35,606 bases of DNA from Verrucomicrobiota bacterium (GCA_030601755.1 JAUWBF010000034.1:1-35606), one strand, 5' to 3'. Counted from the first letter of the stretch, positions 23,867 to 31,768 are shown. The notes: a model not told the origin generated them from the sequence alone. Numbers and translations are program-made.

Positions 23867-24315
23867 GGCCCACGAAACACACGAAATGACACGAAAGAAA
23901 AACCATGCCTGAAATCATTCAGGCGGAGGAATGCTACAAAATCATCGGTGCCTGTTTTGAGGTTTATAGGGAAAAGAGATGCGGCTTTCTCGAAGCCGTT
24001 TTTCAAGAATGCTTGGAACTGGAACTCACCCTGCAAGGCATACCTTTCGAGGCGCAGCGACTTTTGCCCCTAAGCTACAAGGGACGCCCCTTGGTTCAGA
24101 CCTACAAGGCAGACCTGATTTGTTTTGGTCAGATCCTCGTCGAGCTAAAAGCGGTATCCACACTTACCGACGAACACCGAGCCCAAGTGCTAAACTAACT
24201 GAATGCCACTGGCCTTCGTCTAAGCTTGCTCGTGAATTTCGGCCACTATCCAAAACTACAATGGGAGCGGATCGTCCTCTGAGAATTTCGTGTCTTTTCG
24301 TGTATTTCGTGGGCC
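23867..24315. mobile_element. Inverted-repeat unit enclosing a GxxExxY gene
   Basis: Arms of 30 bp at 23867-23896 and 24286-24315 are inverted copies with 28 of 30 matches. Each arm is built from ACGAAA units starting 9-10 bp apart (for example CCCACGAAA, CACACGAAA), about one helical turn. The arms directly bound the GxxExxY reading frame: the left arm ends 8 bp before its ATG and the right arm begins 3 bp after its ancestral stop. The whole 449-bp unit sits between the M24 and Fpg genes. It looks like a small mobile or REP-like cassette, although no target-site duplication was identified. Confidence 0.6.
23905..24282 (+). pseudogene. GxxExxY-family nuclease-like protein, interrupted by an in-frame stop
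   Basis: The reading frame starts MPEIIQAEECYKIIGACFEV and carries the family motif as GFLEAVF (G-x-x-E-x-x-Y with Phe for Tyr). It then has YKADLICFGQILVELKA, which supplies the D and E-x-K of a PD-(D/E)xK-type nuclease site. Translation stops at TAA 24196-24198, after AQVLN. The same frame then continues without break as LNATGLRLSLLVNFGHYPKL and QWERIVL to TGA at 24280-24282, exactly the usual C-terminus of the family, where the stop replaces a Tyr codon. A single substitution (TAC or TAT to TAA) explains this. Base use is lower in GC than the neighbours. Read-through or a functional short form (97 residues) cannot be excluded. Confidence 0.85.
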
Positions 24316-24336
24316 ATAACTCCGTGAATTCGTTCC

Positions 24337-25158
24337 ATGCCCGAACTCGCCGAGGTTGAATACTTCCGCCGCCGTTGGAACGCCGGCCTCGGCCAACGCG
24401 TCGCCCACGTGCTCGTTCACCCCAAGGCCGGCGTCTTCAAAAAGACCGACGCCACCACCCTCGCCGCGCGTCTGACCGGCGCCACGCTCGACGCCTCCGA
24501 GGCCGCCGCCAAGCAGATGCTCTTCCGCGCCACCGCCGCCGACGGCGCCCCGCTCTGGCTCGGTATCCACCTTGGCATGACAGGCGAGCTGTTCGTCGCC
24601 CCCGCCGGCCACGCCCCGCGCAAGGGCGACCACCTCGTGCTCGTGCAACGCGACCGCGCCCTCGTGTTCACCGACCCGCGCATGTTCGGCCGCGTGCTCT
24701 TTCACGAAGGCCCCGACGCCCCCGCGTGGTGGACCGACATCGCCCCCGCCGTCACCTCGCCCGCCTTCAGCATCGGCGCACTCACCGTGTTCCTCGCCCG
24801 TCGCGCCCGCACGCCGATCAAGGCCGTGCTGCTCATGCAGGAACGCTTCCCCGGCATCGGCAACTGGATGGCCGACGAGATTCTCTGGCGCGCCGCCATC
24901 CACCCGCGCCGTCCGGCCGGCTCGCTCTCGCCGGACGAGACCAAGACCCTGCACCGCGAGATCCGCCACGTCGCCACCCATGCCTTGCGCATCATCGGTC
25001 GCGCCAATGCGCCCACGATGCCCGACCCTCCGCCCGACTGGCTCTTTCAACACCGCTGGACCGACGGCGGCCTTTGCCCCAAGACAAAAGCCCCCCTCGT
25101 CCGGGAAGAGATCGGCGGCCGCACAACCTGCTGGTCTCCCGCCCGCCAAAAGCTCTAG
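24337..25158 (+). CDS. Formamidopyrimidine-DNA glycosylase-like protein without zinc finger
   Basis: This 273-residue base-excision repair glycosylase starts MPELAEVEYFRRRW, keeping the catalytic Pro2 and Glu3 of Fpg/Nei. The lysine-bearing loop AAAKQMLFR, LGIHLGMTGELFV and FTDPRMFGRV are standard. The helix-two-turn-helix reads LLMQERFPGIGNWMADEILW. At the C-terminus the finger is recognisable, but of the four zinc cysteines only Cys247 clearly remains: the second is replaced and the last pair reads CWSPARQ in place of xFCPxCQ. This gives a 'zincless' finger, although the conserved Arg in GGRTT is kept. It is most likely an oxidised-purine or pyrimidine glycosylase/AP lyase. Confidence 0.85.
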   Translation: MPELAEVEYFRRRWNAGLGQRVAHVLVHPKAGVFKKTDATTLAARLTGATLDASEAAAKQMLFRATAADGAPLWLGIHLGMTGELFVAPAGHAPRKGDHLVLVQRDRALVFTDPRMFGRVLFHEGPDAPAWWTDIAPAVTSPAFSIGALTVFLARRARTPIKAVLLMQERFPGIGNWMADEILWRAAIHPRRPAGSLSPDETKTLHREIRHVATHALRIIGRANAPTMPDPPPDWLFQHRWTDGGLCPKTKAPLVREEIGGRTTCWSPARQKL

Positions 25159-25176
25159 GCTGACCGCTTTCCACCC

Positions 25177-25827
25177 ATGAAAATCGCCCCCCACTCCAAG
25201 TTCGTCCTCATCGGCGACTCCATCACCGACGCCGGTCGCGATCCCTCCGGCGAGGCCACCCCCTGGGGCGCACCCGGCCACGGCCACGGTTACGTCAGCC
25301 TGATCGAGGCCTGGCTCGGGGCCACCCGCCCGCAGGACCGCATCCGCATCATCAACCGCGGCGTCGGCGGCAACACCGTGCGCGACCTCAAGGCCCGTTG
25401 GCAAACCGACGTCCTCGACCTGCGGCCCGACTGGCTCTCCGTCATGATCGGCGTCAACGACGTCTGGCGCCAGTTCGACACCCCGCTCCGCCCCGAGGGC
25501 CACGTCCTCATCGAGGAATACACCGCCACCCTCGACGAACTGCTCACCCGCACCCGCCCGCTCGTCAAAGGCCTCATCCTCGCCACCCCCTTCGTGTTCG
25601 ACACCCACCGCGACGAGCCCATGCGCAAGAAGATCGACACCTACGGACTCGCCGTGCGCGAACTTGCCAAGAAGCACGACGCGATCTTCGTCGACATCCA
25701 GGCCGCGGTCGACGCCCTGCTCGTGCACACCCCCGCCACCGCCCTCGCCTGGGATCGCATTCACCCCAACCAAACCGGCCACATGGCCTTCGCCCGCGCC
25801 TTCCTCAAGGCCATCGACGCGCTTTGA
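25177..25827 (+). CDS. SGNH/GDSL-family hydrolase
   Basis: This 216-residue protein has all four SGNH blocks: Ser nucleophile in IGDSITDAG (block I), Gly in NRGVGGNTV (block II), Asn in IGVNDVW (block III) and Asp-His in DRIHPNQ (block V). There is no signal peptide, so it is probably cytoplasmic. The family hydrolyses esters such as acetyl groups on sugars or lipids, and rhamnogalacturonan acetylesterase-like members are close in length. It follows the Fpg gene by 18 bp in the same direction and may be co-transcribed. An inverted repeat lies after its stop. Confidence 0.9.
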   Translation: MKIAPHSKFVLIGDSITDAGRDPSGEATPWGAPGHGHGYVSLIEAWLGATRPQDRIRIINRGVGGNTVRDLKARWQTDVLDLRPDWLSVMIGVNDVWRQFDTPLRPEGHVLIEEYTATLDELLTRTRPLVKGLILATPFVFDTHRDEPMRKKIDTYGLAVRELAKKHDAIFVDIQAAVDALLVHTPATALAWDRIHPNQTGHMAFARAFLKAIDAL

Positions 25828-25868
25828 GCGCATGGCCGATGGTTTCCGAATTTTTAGAAACAAATATT

Positions 25869-25958
25869 CAACGCAAAGGCGCGGAGTCGCTGAGGTCGCA
25901 AAGACTTTCCAGCCACCTACGCTTTGCGCCTCTTCGCGCCTTGGCGTCTTTGCGTTAA
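25869..25958. repeat. Inverted repeat of phased hexamers between the SGNH hydrolase gene and tlyA
   Basis: Two arms of about 35-38 bp match as an imperfect inverted repeat. Both begin with AACGCAAAG and end with CGCAAAG, and carry 8-10 bp spaced units (GCAAAG, CGGAG, CTGAG) in between. One base of one arm has no partner in the other. The spacer is about 17 bp. There is no coding potential. The architecture is that of the units at 11108 and 23867, with different hexamers. Confidence 0.8.
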
Positions 25959-25987
25959 AATCCATTCCCTTCCAGATCTCTGCCTAA

Positions 25988-26740
25988 ATGCCGGCCAACC
26001 GCCAACGCCTCGACGAACTCCTCGTCGCCCGCGGCCTCGCCCCCTCCCGGGCGCAGGCCAAGGCGCTCATCATGAGCGGCCGCGTGCTCTACGGCACCAC
26101 CCGCCTCGACAAACCCGGTCGCGAGGTCCCGCTCGACATCGAGCTCACCGTCGAGCAACCGCCCCGCTTCGTCTCCCGCGGCGGCGAAAAACTCCAGGGC
26201 TGGATCGACGCCCACGGACTCGACCTGACCGGCGCCCATGTGCTCGACGTCGGCGCCTCCACCGGCGGCTTCACCGACTGCGCCCTGCAGGCCGGAGCCG
26301 CCGACGTCACCTGCCTAGATGTCGGCCGCGCCCAGCTCCACGCCAAACTCCGCGGCGACCCCCGCGTCACCAACCTCGAGCAGGTCAACGCCCGCCACCT
26401 CCAGCCCGGCGCGCTGCCCCGCCCCGACTACGACGCCATCGTCATGGACCTCTCCTTTATCTCGCTGCGCGCCGTGCTCCCCGCCGTCTGGCCCTTCCTG
26501 CGCGCCGGCGGCACCCTCGTCGCCTTGGTCAAACCTCAGTTCGAGGCCGGCAAGGAGGAGGTCGACAAAGGCCGCGGCATCATCCGCGACCCCGAGGTCC
26601 ACCAACGCGTGCTCGCCGACATCCAGACCTTCGCCCTCGCCGAACTCCCCGGGGCGAGCCTGATCGCCACGATGGACTCCCCCATCACCGGCACCGACGG
26701 CAACCGCGAGTTCCTGATCGGCCTGCGCCGCGACGCTTAG
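25988..26740 (+). CDS. tlyA: TlyA-family rRNA 2'-O-methyltransferase
   Basis: This 250-residue protein joins an N-terminal S4 RNA-binding domain ([20 protein letters not shown], then ALIMSGRVL) to an RrmJ-type SAM methyltransferase with motif [14 protein letters not shown]. The catalytic K-D-K-E-like residues are in the segments [13 protein letters not shown] and [12 protein letters not shown]. TlyA methylates ribose of cytidines in 16S and/or 23S rRNA and affects capreomycin sensitivity in mycobacteria. The ATG at 25988 gives the usual short leader before the S4 domain. Confidence 0.93.
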   Translation: MPANRQRLDELLVARGLAPSRAQAKALIMSGRVLYGTTRLDKPGREVPLDIELTVEQPPRFVSRGGEKLQGWIDAHGLDLTGAHVLDVGASTGGFTDCALQAGAADVTCLDVGRAQLHAKLRGDPRVTNLEQVNARHLQPGALPRPDYDAIVMDLSFISLRAVLPAVWPFLRAGGTLVALVKPQFEAGKEEVDKGRGIIRDPEVHQRVLADIQTFALAELPGASLIATMDSPITGTDGNREFLIGLRRDA

Positions 26741-26864
26741 GCAACGCTCCCGCAAGCATTTGGCGCCTAGGCCTGGATTCGCCTCCGCGCGCCGCCGGAA
26801 GGCTTGGTTGACACCACCCGCCGCCGGCCCCTTACTGACAGATTCACTCTCGAAAACCCTGTCT

Positions 26865-28709
26865 ATGAATACGGAAGCAGTAGCCACTCTCATCGCCAAA
26901 AACCCGACTCTTAAAGCCGCCAAAGCCAAGCTCGAGGCCATGCAGCCGGGTTCCTACTGCATTCACCGTAGCTGGGGCTTCGGACAGATCCAGTCCTACG
27001 ACGAGGCCTCCCAGCGCCTCCGCATCGATTTCGCCGGCAAGCCCGGCCATCCCATGGACCCCGCCTTCTGCATCACCACCATGGAGGTCCTCCCGGCCAA
27101 CCACCTCCTCGTGCGCAAGCAGACCGAGCCCGACGTCATCGCCAAGCTCATCGCCAACGATCCCGCCCAGCTCATCGTCGAGGCCCTCGCCGCCTATCCC
27201 AACAACGCCGCCACCGCCATCGAGATCGAGATCGTGCTCGCCCAGGTCGTCGGCGAGGAGAAGTTCAAGAAATGGTGGTCCACCGCCAAGAAGGCCATCG
27301 CCAAGGACCCCCGCATCTCCATCCCCGCCAAGAAGACCGAGTGCTACGTCGTCCGCGAGACCCCCGTCTCCGTGCAGGACGAGATCGTCGAGGCCTTCCA
27401 AGGCACCCGCTCCGCCCGCCGCCGCATCAAGCTCGCCGAGGAGCTGCTCGCCACCGCCGACAAGAAGAACCCCGCCCCCGAGCTCAAGGACGTGCTCGCC
27501 GGCCTCGCCGAGGCCATCAAGGACAGCAACCAGCTCGACACCGCCGAGCGCCTCTACGGCGCCGCCGTGCGCGACGACCTCGCCAAGTTCCTCGGCGACG
27601 AGACCCCCTACGCCCCCGCCCAGTCCGACCTCATCGCCGACGCCCGCGACATCGCCGACATCGTCGAAAAGCTCCCCGTCCAGTTCCAGTCCCGCCTGCT
27701 CGAGCTCATCAAGGAGACCCACGTCATCGAGCACCGCGACATCGTCTTCAACCTCCTCAAGACCAGTCAGGGCAAGTTCACCACCGAGTGCATCAACTTC
27801 CTCGTCGAGAACGGCCACACCGACGAGCTCGCCGCCTCGCTCAAGCGCTGGCAGGTCGAGCAAAACCTGCGCGCCCCCGTCCTCCTGTGGATCGTCAAGA
27901 ACCGCCACTCGAAGAAATTCGCCAAGCTGCTCAACGACCTCATCACCCCCCGCCTGCTCGGCGCCATCTTCTACGCCATCGACTACGAGGCCCTGCAGGC
28001 CGCCAGCGCCCGCCGCATCCCCCTCGCCGAAATCCTCAGCGAGGACACCGACCTCATCCCCGACCTCCTGTCCTCCGCCGACAGCGAGACCGCGCGCGAC
28101 CTCGCCAACACCCTCCTGCTCAACCAGGGCTTCGAGGACCTCACGAAAAAGTCCCTGCTCGCCCGCTTCATCAAGATCTTCCCCTCCATCCAGTCGCTCG
28201 TCGCCGGCGACGCCGAGGGCAAGGAGGAGCAGCTCATCGTCTCCCGCGACAGCTACGAGCGCAAACGCGAGGAGCTCGAGCTCATCATCACCAAGAAGAT
28301 CCCCGAGAACTCCAAGGCCATCGCCACCGCCCGCGAGCACGGCGACCTCAAGGAGAACTCCGAATACAAGATGGCCAAGCAGGACCAGTCCGTGCTCATG
28401 GCCCAGAAGGCCCAGCTCGAGAAGGACCTCGGCCGCGCCCGCATCAGCGACTTCTCCGACGCCACCCTGCTTCAGATCAGCGTCGGCAGCATCGTCGACG
28501 TCACCGTCGGCTCCACCGGCCAGACCGCCACCTACACCGTCCTCGGCGCCTGGGACAGCGATCCGACCAAGAACGTCATCGCCTACAAGACCCCGCTCGG
28601 CCTCGCCCTCGTCGGCCGCCAGATCGGCGACACCGTCAACGTCAAGATCGGCAACACCGAGGAGACCTACACGGTCAAGTCCATCGCCCGCTACGTCGAC
28701 GCCAAGTAA
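26865..28709 (+). CDS. GreA/GreB-family transcription elongation factor with long N-terminal extension
   Basis: This 614-residue protein starts at ATG 26865; the longer frame upstream adds a non-family leader. The C-terminal 165 residues are a full GreA. The coiled-coil tip AREHGDLKENSEYKMA (Asp494 and Glu497 region) is the acidic tip inserted into the RNA polymerase secondary channel. An FKBP-like globular domain follows, ending near LGLALVGRQIGDTVNVKIG. Normal GreA is about 158 residues. The extra 450 residues are mostly helical, with an N-terminal beta patch containing YCIHRSWGFGQIQSYDEAS, similar to RNAP-interacting CarD-type beta folds. It likely rescues backtracked RNA polymerase; what the N-terminal part does is unknown. 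Confidence 0.85.
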   Translation: MNTEAVATLIAKNPTLKAAKAKLEAMQPGSYCIHRSWGFGQIQSYDEASQRLRIDFAGKPGHPMDPAFCITTMEVLPANHLLVRKQTEPDVIAKLIANDPAQLIVEALAAYPNNAATAIEIEIVLAQVVGEEKFKKWWSTAKKAIAKDPRISIPAKKTECYVVRETPVSVQDEIVEAFQGTRSARRRIKLAEELLATADKKNPAPELKDVLAGLAEAIKDSNQLDTAERLYGAAVRDDLAKFLGDETPYAPAQSDLIADARDIADIVEKLPVQFQSRLLELIKETHVIEHRDIVFNLLKTSQGKFTTECINFLVENGHTDELAASLKRWQVEQNLRAPVLLWIVKNRHSKKFAKLLNDLITPRLLGAIFYAIDYEALQAASARRIPLAEILSEDTDLIPDLLSSADSETARDLANTLLLNQGFEDLTKKSLLARFIKIFPSIQSLVAGDAEGKEEQLIVSRDSYERKREELELIITKKIPENSKAIATAREHGDLKENSEYKMAKQDQSVLMAQKAQLEKDLGRARISDFSDATLLQISVGSIVDVTVGSTGQTATYTVLGAWDSDPTKNVIAYKTPLGLALVGRQIGDTVNVKIGNTEETYTVKSIARYVDAK

Positions 28710-28741
28710 GGCCGTCCGCGCGACACCCGCGTTTTTACACA

Positions 28742-28774
28742 GCCGCCGCGTCCTTTGGAACCGGCGGCTTTTTT
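28742..28774 (+). terminator. Intrinsic terminator after the GreA-fusion gene
   Basis: A 7-bp stem, GCCGCCG with CGGCGGC around a 13-nt loop, is followed by TTTTTT. It lies 32 bp after the stop of the GreA-fusion gene and in the correct orientation. Confidence 0.85.
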
Positions 28775-28776
28775 GT

Positions 28777-29069
28777 GAACCACGAATGAATACGGATACA
28801 CGCGGATAAAATCTCTATCCGTGCCCATCCCTGACACCGGTGGTTAAAGCGTTTTAAGTGAAACTGTATCCGCCTGGATCAAAGGTGGAACGCGTTGTCC
28901 CCAACGCGTTCGAGAATCCCATGACCACGGCGAACGAGCGTCTTGAGGACAAGCCGCTCCACCCAAAGTAGCTACAGTTTTAGTTAAGCTGCTCTGGAGT
29001 CCGAGTGACTTCGGCCAGTAGCAAGGTTTTGCATCCATATCAGCGTTCATTCGCGTCCATCCGCGGTTC
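28777..29069. repeat. Nested composite repeat in a 450-bp gene-free gap
   Basis: The 452-bp gap between the GreA-fusion gene and the glycosyltransferase has no credible gene. Its outer layer is an imperfect inverted repeat whose arms start GAACC at 28777 and end GGTTC at 29069, with CACGAATGA- and CGCGGAT-like units spaced 9-10 bp apart. Inside, 28849-28910 and 28933-28992 form a second, unrelated inverted repeat sharing AAACTGTA, GGTGGA and TTGTCC blocks. Its left half holds the palindrome AACGCGTT repeated either side of GTCCCC. It appears to be one repeat element inserted within another. Confidence 0.7.
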
Positions 29070-29133
29070 TAAAACCAGGCTGACGGAAACCGCACGTCAC
29101 CCAAACGTCACCACCCCGCCCTCGCCGCCGTGG

Positions 29134-29162
29134 TGGTTTTGGCTCAATTAAAACCAAAACCA
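29134..29162 (+). promoter_or_regulatory. Dyad overlapping the start codon of the glycosyltransferase gene
   Basis: TGGTTTTGG (29134-29142) and CCAAAACCA (29154-29162) are exact inverted copies around an 11-nt A/T-rich spacer. The second arm includes the A of the ATG. It could be an operator or an mRNA hairpin that hides the translation start. No clear Shine-Dalgarno sequence lies in the spacer. Confidence 0.5.
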
Positions 29163-30433
29163 TGCGCGTCATCCTCACCTCCCACGGCTCCACCGGCGAC
29201 ATCTACCCCGTCATCGCCATCGGCGTCGCCCTGCGCCGCGCCGGCCACTCGGTGTGCTTCGCGACCATCCCCCACTACCAGCCCGAGATCGAGGCCGCCG
29301 GCCTGGAGTTCTACGCCCTCTGCCCCAACTGGGAGATGCCCGACCTCGCCTACTGGATGGGCCGACTCAACAAGATCCGCAGCCCCATCTACCAACTCCG
29401 CGAGATCTACGTCGGCGCCCGCTCCTACATCCCGGAGATGATCGCCCGCATGGACGCGATCATGCCCGAGACCGACCTGCTCGTCTCCAGCTACCTCTTC
29501 CCGATGAACAAGGGTATCGCCGACCGCCACGGCGTGCCGTTCGCCACCCTCGCCTTCGCCCCCCACGTCATCCCCTCGCCCGACTACCCGCCGGAGAACA
29601 TCCCCTCGCCCCACTGGCTCGGACGCGCCACCCGCCGCGCCTGGAACCGCTGGCTCTGGAAAACCGGTAACGCCGTCGTCGACCGCGTCATCAACACCTC
29701 CATCGCCGACGCCCTGCGCGCCGCCGGCCTGCCCAAGGTCCGCAACTTCTTCTCCAAGCCCTCCGAGCGCGTGCTCGTCACCCTCTCCGAGCAGCTCTTC
29801 CGCGTGCCCGGCGCCGAGATCGACGCGCGCTTCCGCTACACCGGCTACTGCCGCTGGCAATCCGCGGAAAACCCCGCGCTCGACGCCGAGGTCCGCGAGT
29901 TCACCGACGGCGAAAAGGTGCCCGTGCTCACCTTCGGCAGCATGGTCTACGAAAACTCCGGCGCGTGGATGGAGCGCTTCATCCGCCACTGGCCGCGCGA
30001 CCGCAAGATCATCGTTCAGCGCGGCTGGGCGCAGTTCCCGCAGTTCGGCGACACCGACCATATCAAGATCATCGGCCAGGTCTCGCACGACCAGCTCTTC
30101 AGGCACGCCAGCGCCATCATCCACCACGGCGGCGCCGGCACCACCGCCAGCGCGTTGCATGCAGGCGTGCCGCAGATCGTCGTCCCGCACATCGGCGACC
30201 AAACCTTTTTCGGCAGCGAGGTCGAGCGCTTCGGCTGCGGTTTCCGCCTCGCCAAGGCGCGCTGGCCCGAACACCTGCACGAGGCCCTCGACCGCCTGCT
30301 CGGCAACCCCGAACACGCCCGCCACGCCAAGGACGTGCAAGCCCGCCTCCTCGCCGAAAACGGCCCGCAAAAAGCCGTCGAGGAACTCGAACGCTTCGTC
30401 GCGGAGAAACGCCGGCCCGCGGTCGCCGCGTAG
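29162..30433 (+). CDS. UGT/MGT-type glycosyltransferase (GT1)
   Basis: This 423-residue GT-B enzyme starts MRVILTSHGSTGDIYPVIAI, the N-terminal glyco_transf_28 block. The C-terminal nucleotide-sugar binding region is SAIIHHGGAGTTASALHAGV followed by PQIVVPHIGDQTFF, the signature of antibiotic, lipid and rhamnosyl glycosyltransferases of the GT1 (RhlB, MGT) type. There is no signal peptide, so it is cytosolic or peripheral to the inner membrane. The acceptor cannot be told from the sequence. The stop codon TAG lies inside a REPIN-like repeat. A second glycosyltransferase gene ends convergently 105 bp away. Confidence 0.9.
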   Translation: MRVILTSHGSTGDIYPVIAIGVALRRAGHSVCFATIPHYQPEIEAAGLEFYALCPNWEMPDLAYWMGRLNKIRSPIYQLREIYVGARSYIPEMIARMDAIMPETDLLVSSYLFPMNKGIADRHGVPFATLAFAPHVIPSPDYPPENIPSPHWLGRATRRAWNRWLWKTGNAVVDRVINTSIADALRAAGLPKVRNFFSKPSERVLVTLSEQLFRVPGAEIDARFRYTGYCRWQSAENPALDAEVREFTDGEKVPVLTFGSMVYENSGAWMERFIRHWPRDRKIIVQRGWAQFPQFGDTDHIKIIGQVSHDQLFRHASAIIHHGGAGTTASALHAGVPQIVVPHIGDQTFFGSEVERFGCGFRLAKARWPEHLHEALDRLLGNPEHARHAKDVQARLLAENGPQKAVEELERFVAEKRRPAVAA

Positions 30434-30528
30434 GGGCTTCGCAAGCGAAGCCCGTTGAACACTCACGACCAAATAACGCGTTTTCTAAAAGAAACGTCAT
30501 ACGGGCTTCGCAAGCGAAGCCCCTACGC
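30428..30528. repeat. REPIN-like doublet between two convergent glycosyltransferase genes
   Basis: Two 28-bp arms (30428-30455 and 30501-30528) are inverted copies, identical but for the two central bases. Each arm is itself a palindrome, GGGCTTCGC-AA-GCGAAGCCC, flanked by GCGTAG on one side. The doublet is 101 bp with a 45-bp spacer. This is the REPIN layout, two REP hairpins in opposite orientation. The first arm supplies the last codon and the TAG stop of the GT1 gene. It may also serve as a bidirectional transcript end. Confidence 0.85.
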
Positions 30529-30537
30529 CTATCTCCC

Positions 30538-31677
30538 TCAGACTCGCCGCGCGCGCTCCACGTCCGCCTCGAACCGCGCCACCACCGCGTCCCAGGTGAC
30601 GCCCAGCGTCGTCGCTCGTGCCGCCGCGCGGATCTCCGCCCACCGGCCGCGCTCCGCCGCCAGCGTCTCCACCGCCCGCAGGTAGGCCGCGGCGTCGTCG
30701 TAGTCCGCCAGAAAGCCGTTCTCGCCGGAGCGCACGTATTCGCGGCCGGCGGCGTAATCGTAAGTCACCGTCACCAGGCCGCTGGCCATCGCCTCGGTCA
30801 CCACGTTGCCGAAGGTCTCGGTGACGCTCGGGAAAAGAAACACGTCACCCGACGCGTAGTGCGCCGCCAGATCCTCGCCGCGCCGCATGCCGGCGTAGTG
30901 AAACTCCGGATACTCTTTTTCGAGGCCGGCGCGCTCGGGGCCGTCGCCGACCAGCAAGAAGCGCGCGCGGGGCTCCAGCTCGCGCAGTCGCAGGAAAGCC
31001 TTCACCGCCAGCCCGAGGTTTTTCTCGGCGGCCACGCGGCCGACATAGACTGCCACCGGGTCGTCCGGACCCGCGCCCCAGCTCGCGCGCAGCTCCGCGC
31101 TGCGCCGCTCCGGGGAAAACAGCGCCGTGTCCACGCCGCGCGACATCACGCCCATGTTGCGAAAACCCGAGTCGGTCAGCTCGCGCGCGCCCTGCGCGGT
31201 CGGCACCAGCGTCAGCCGCGTGCGATTATGAAACCACCGCAGGTAGGCCAGCGCCGCGTCCTGAAACCAGTGCAGCCCGTAGTGGCCGCCGTAGGAGTGG
31301 AAATTGGTATGAAAACTCGACGTCACCGGCAACCCCAGCCGACCGGCCACGAACAGCACCGCCAGCCCCAGCGGGCCCTCGGTGGCCACGTGCACGAGGT
31401 CGGGTTTCCATGTCCGCCAACGCTCCTCGATACGCACGACCACCGGCAGGCCCATGCGCAGGCTCGGGTAGCGCGGGATCGGCACGCCCGGCACGAGAAA
31501 GTCCTCGGACGCCAACACGCCGCCCGCCTTGGCCTCGGCCAGCTCCTGACGCTGCCGCGGACGCAGCACCTCCACGTCGTGACCGCGCAGCCGCAGACCG
31601 CGCACCAGCCGGCTAAGCGTCATGGCGACGCCGTTGACTTCGGGCGGATAGGTTTCGGTGACGAGGGCGATGCGCAT
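30538..31677 (-). CDS. Glycosyltransferase family 4 protein
   Basis: This 379-residue GT-B enzyme starts MRIALVTETYPPEVNGVAMT, typical of the GT4 group that includes GDP-mannose-dependent and Sqd2-like transferases. A glycine-rich N-domain and SSFHTNFHSYGG follow. The C-domain contains VGRVAAEKNLGLAVKAFLRL and the E-x7-E motif in FPSVTETFGNVVTEAMASG, which binds the nucleotide sugar. It could glycosylate diacylglycerol or phosphatidylinositol-type acceptors, but the acceptor is not known. It runs convergently with the GT1 gene. Confidence 0.9.
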   Translation of the reverse strand: MRIALVTETYPPEVNGVAMTLSRLVRGLRLRGHDVEVLRPRQRQELAEAKAGGVLASEDFLVPGVPIPRYPSLRMGLPVVVRIEERWRTWKPDLVHVATEGPLGLAVLFVAGRLGLPVTSSFHTNFHSYGGHYGLHWFQDAALAYLRWFHNRTRLTLVPTAQGARELTDSGFRNMGVMSRGVDTALFSPERRSAELRASWGAGPDDPVAVYVGRVAAEKNLGLAVKAFLRLRELEPRARFLLVGDGPERAGLEKEYPEFHYAGMRRGEDLAAHYASGDVFLFPSVTETFGNVVTEAMASGLVTVTYDYAAGREYVRSGENGFLADYDDAAAYLRAVETLAAERGRWAEIRAAARATTLGVTWDAVVARFEADVERARRV

Positions 31678-31768
31678 GCCGGGCTTGAAAGCGTGTTTTG
31701 CCGGCCACCCGGCGCGCGGGCAAACGCATTGCGCCCGGCCAAGTTACATTTGCGCGACGCGTGGACGC

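Noticed and set aside
26808-26836. Promoter with a perfect TTGACA upstream of the GreA-fusion gene
   Set aside because: At 17-19 bp spacing there is no acceptable -10 hexamer, so TTGACA alone is not enough.
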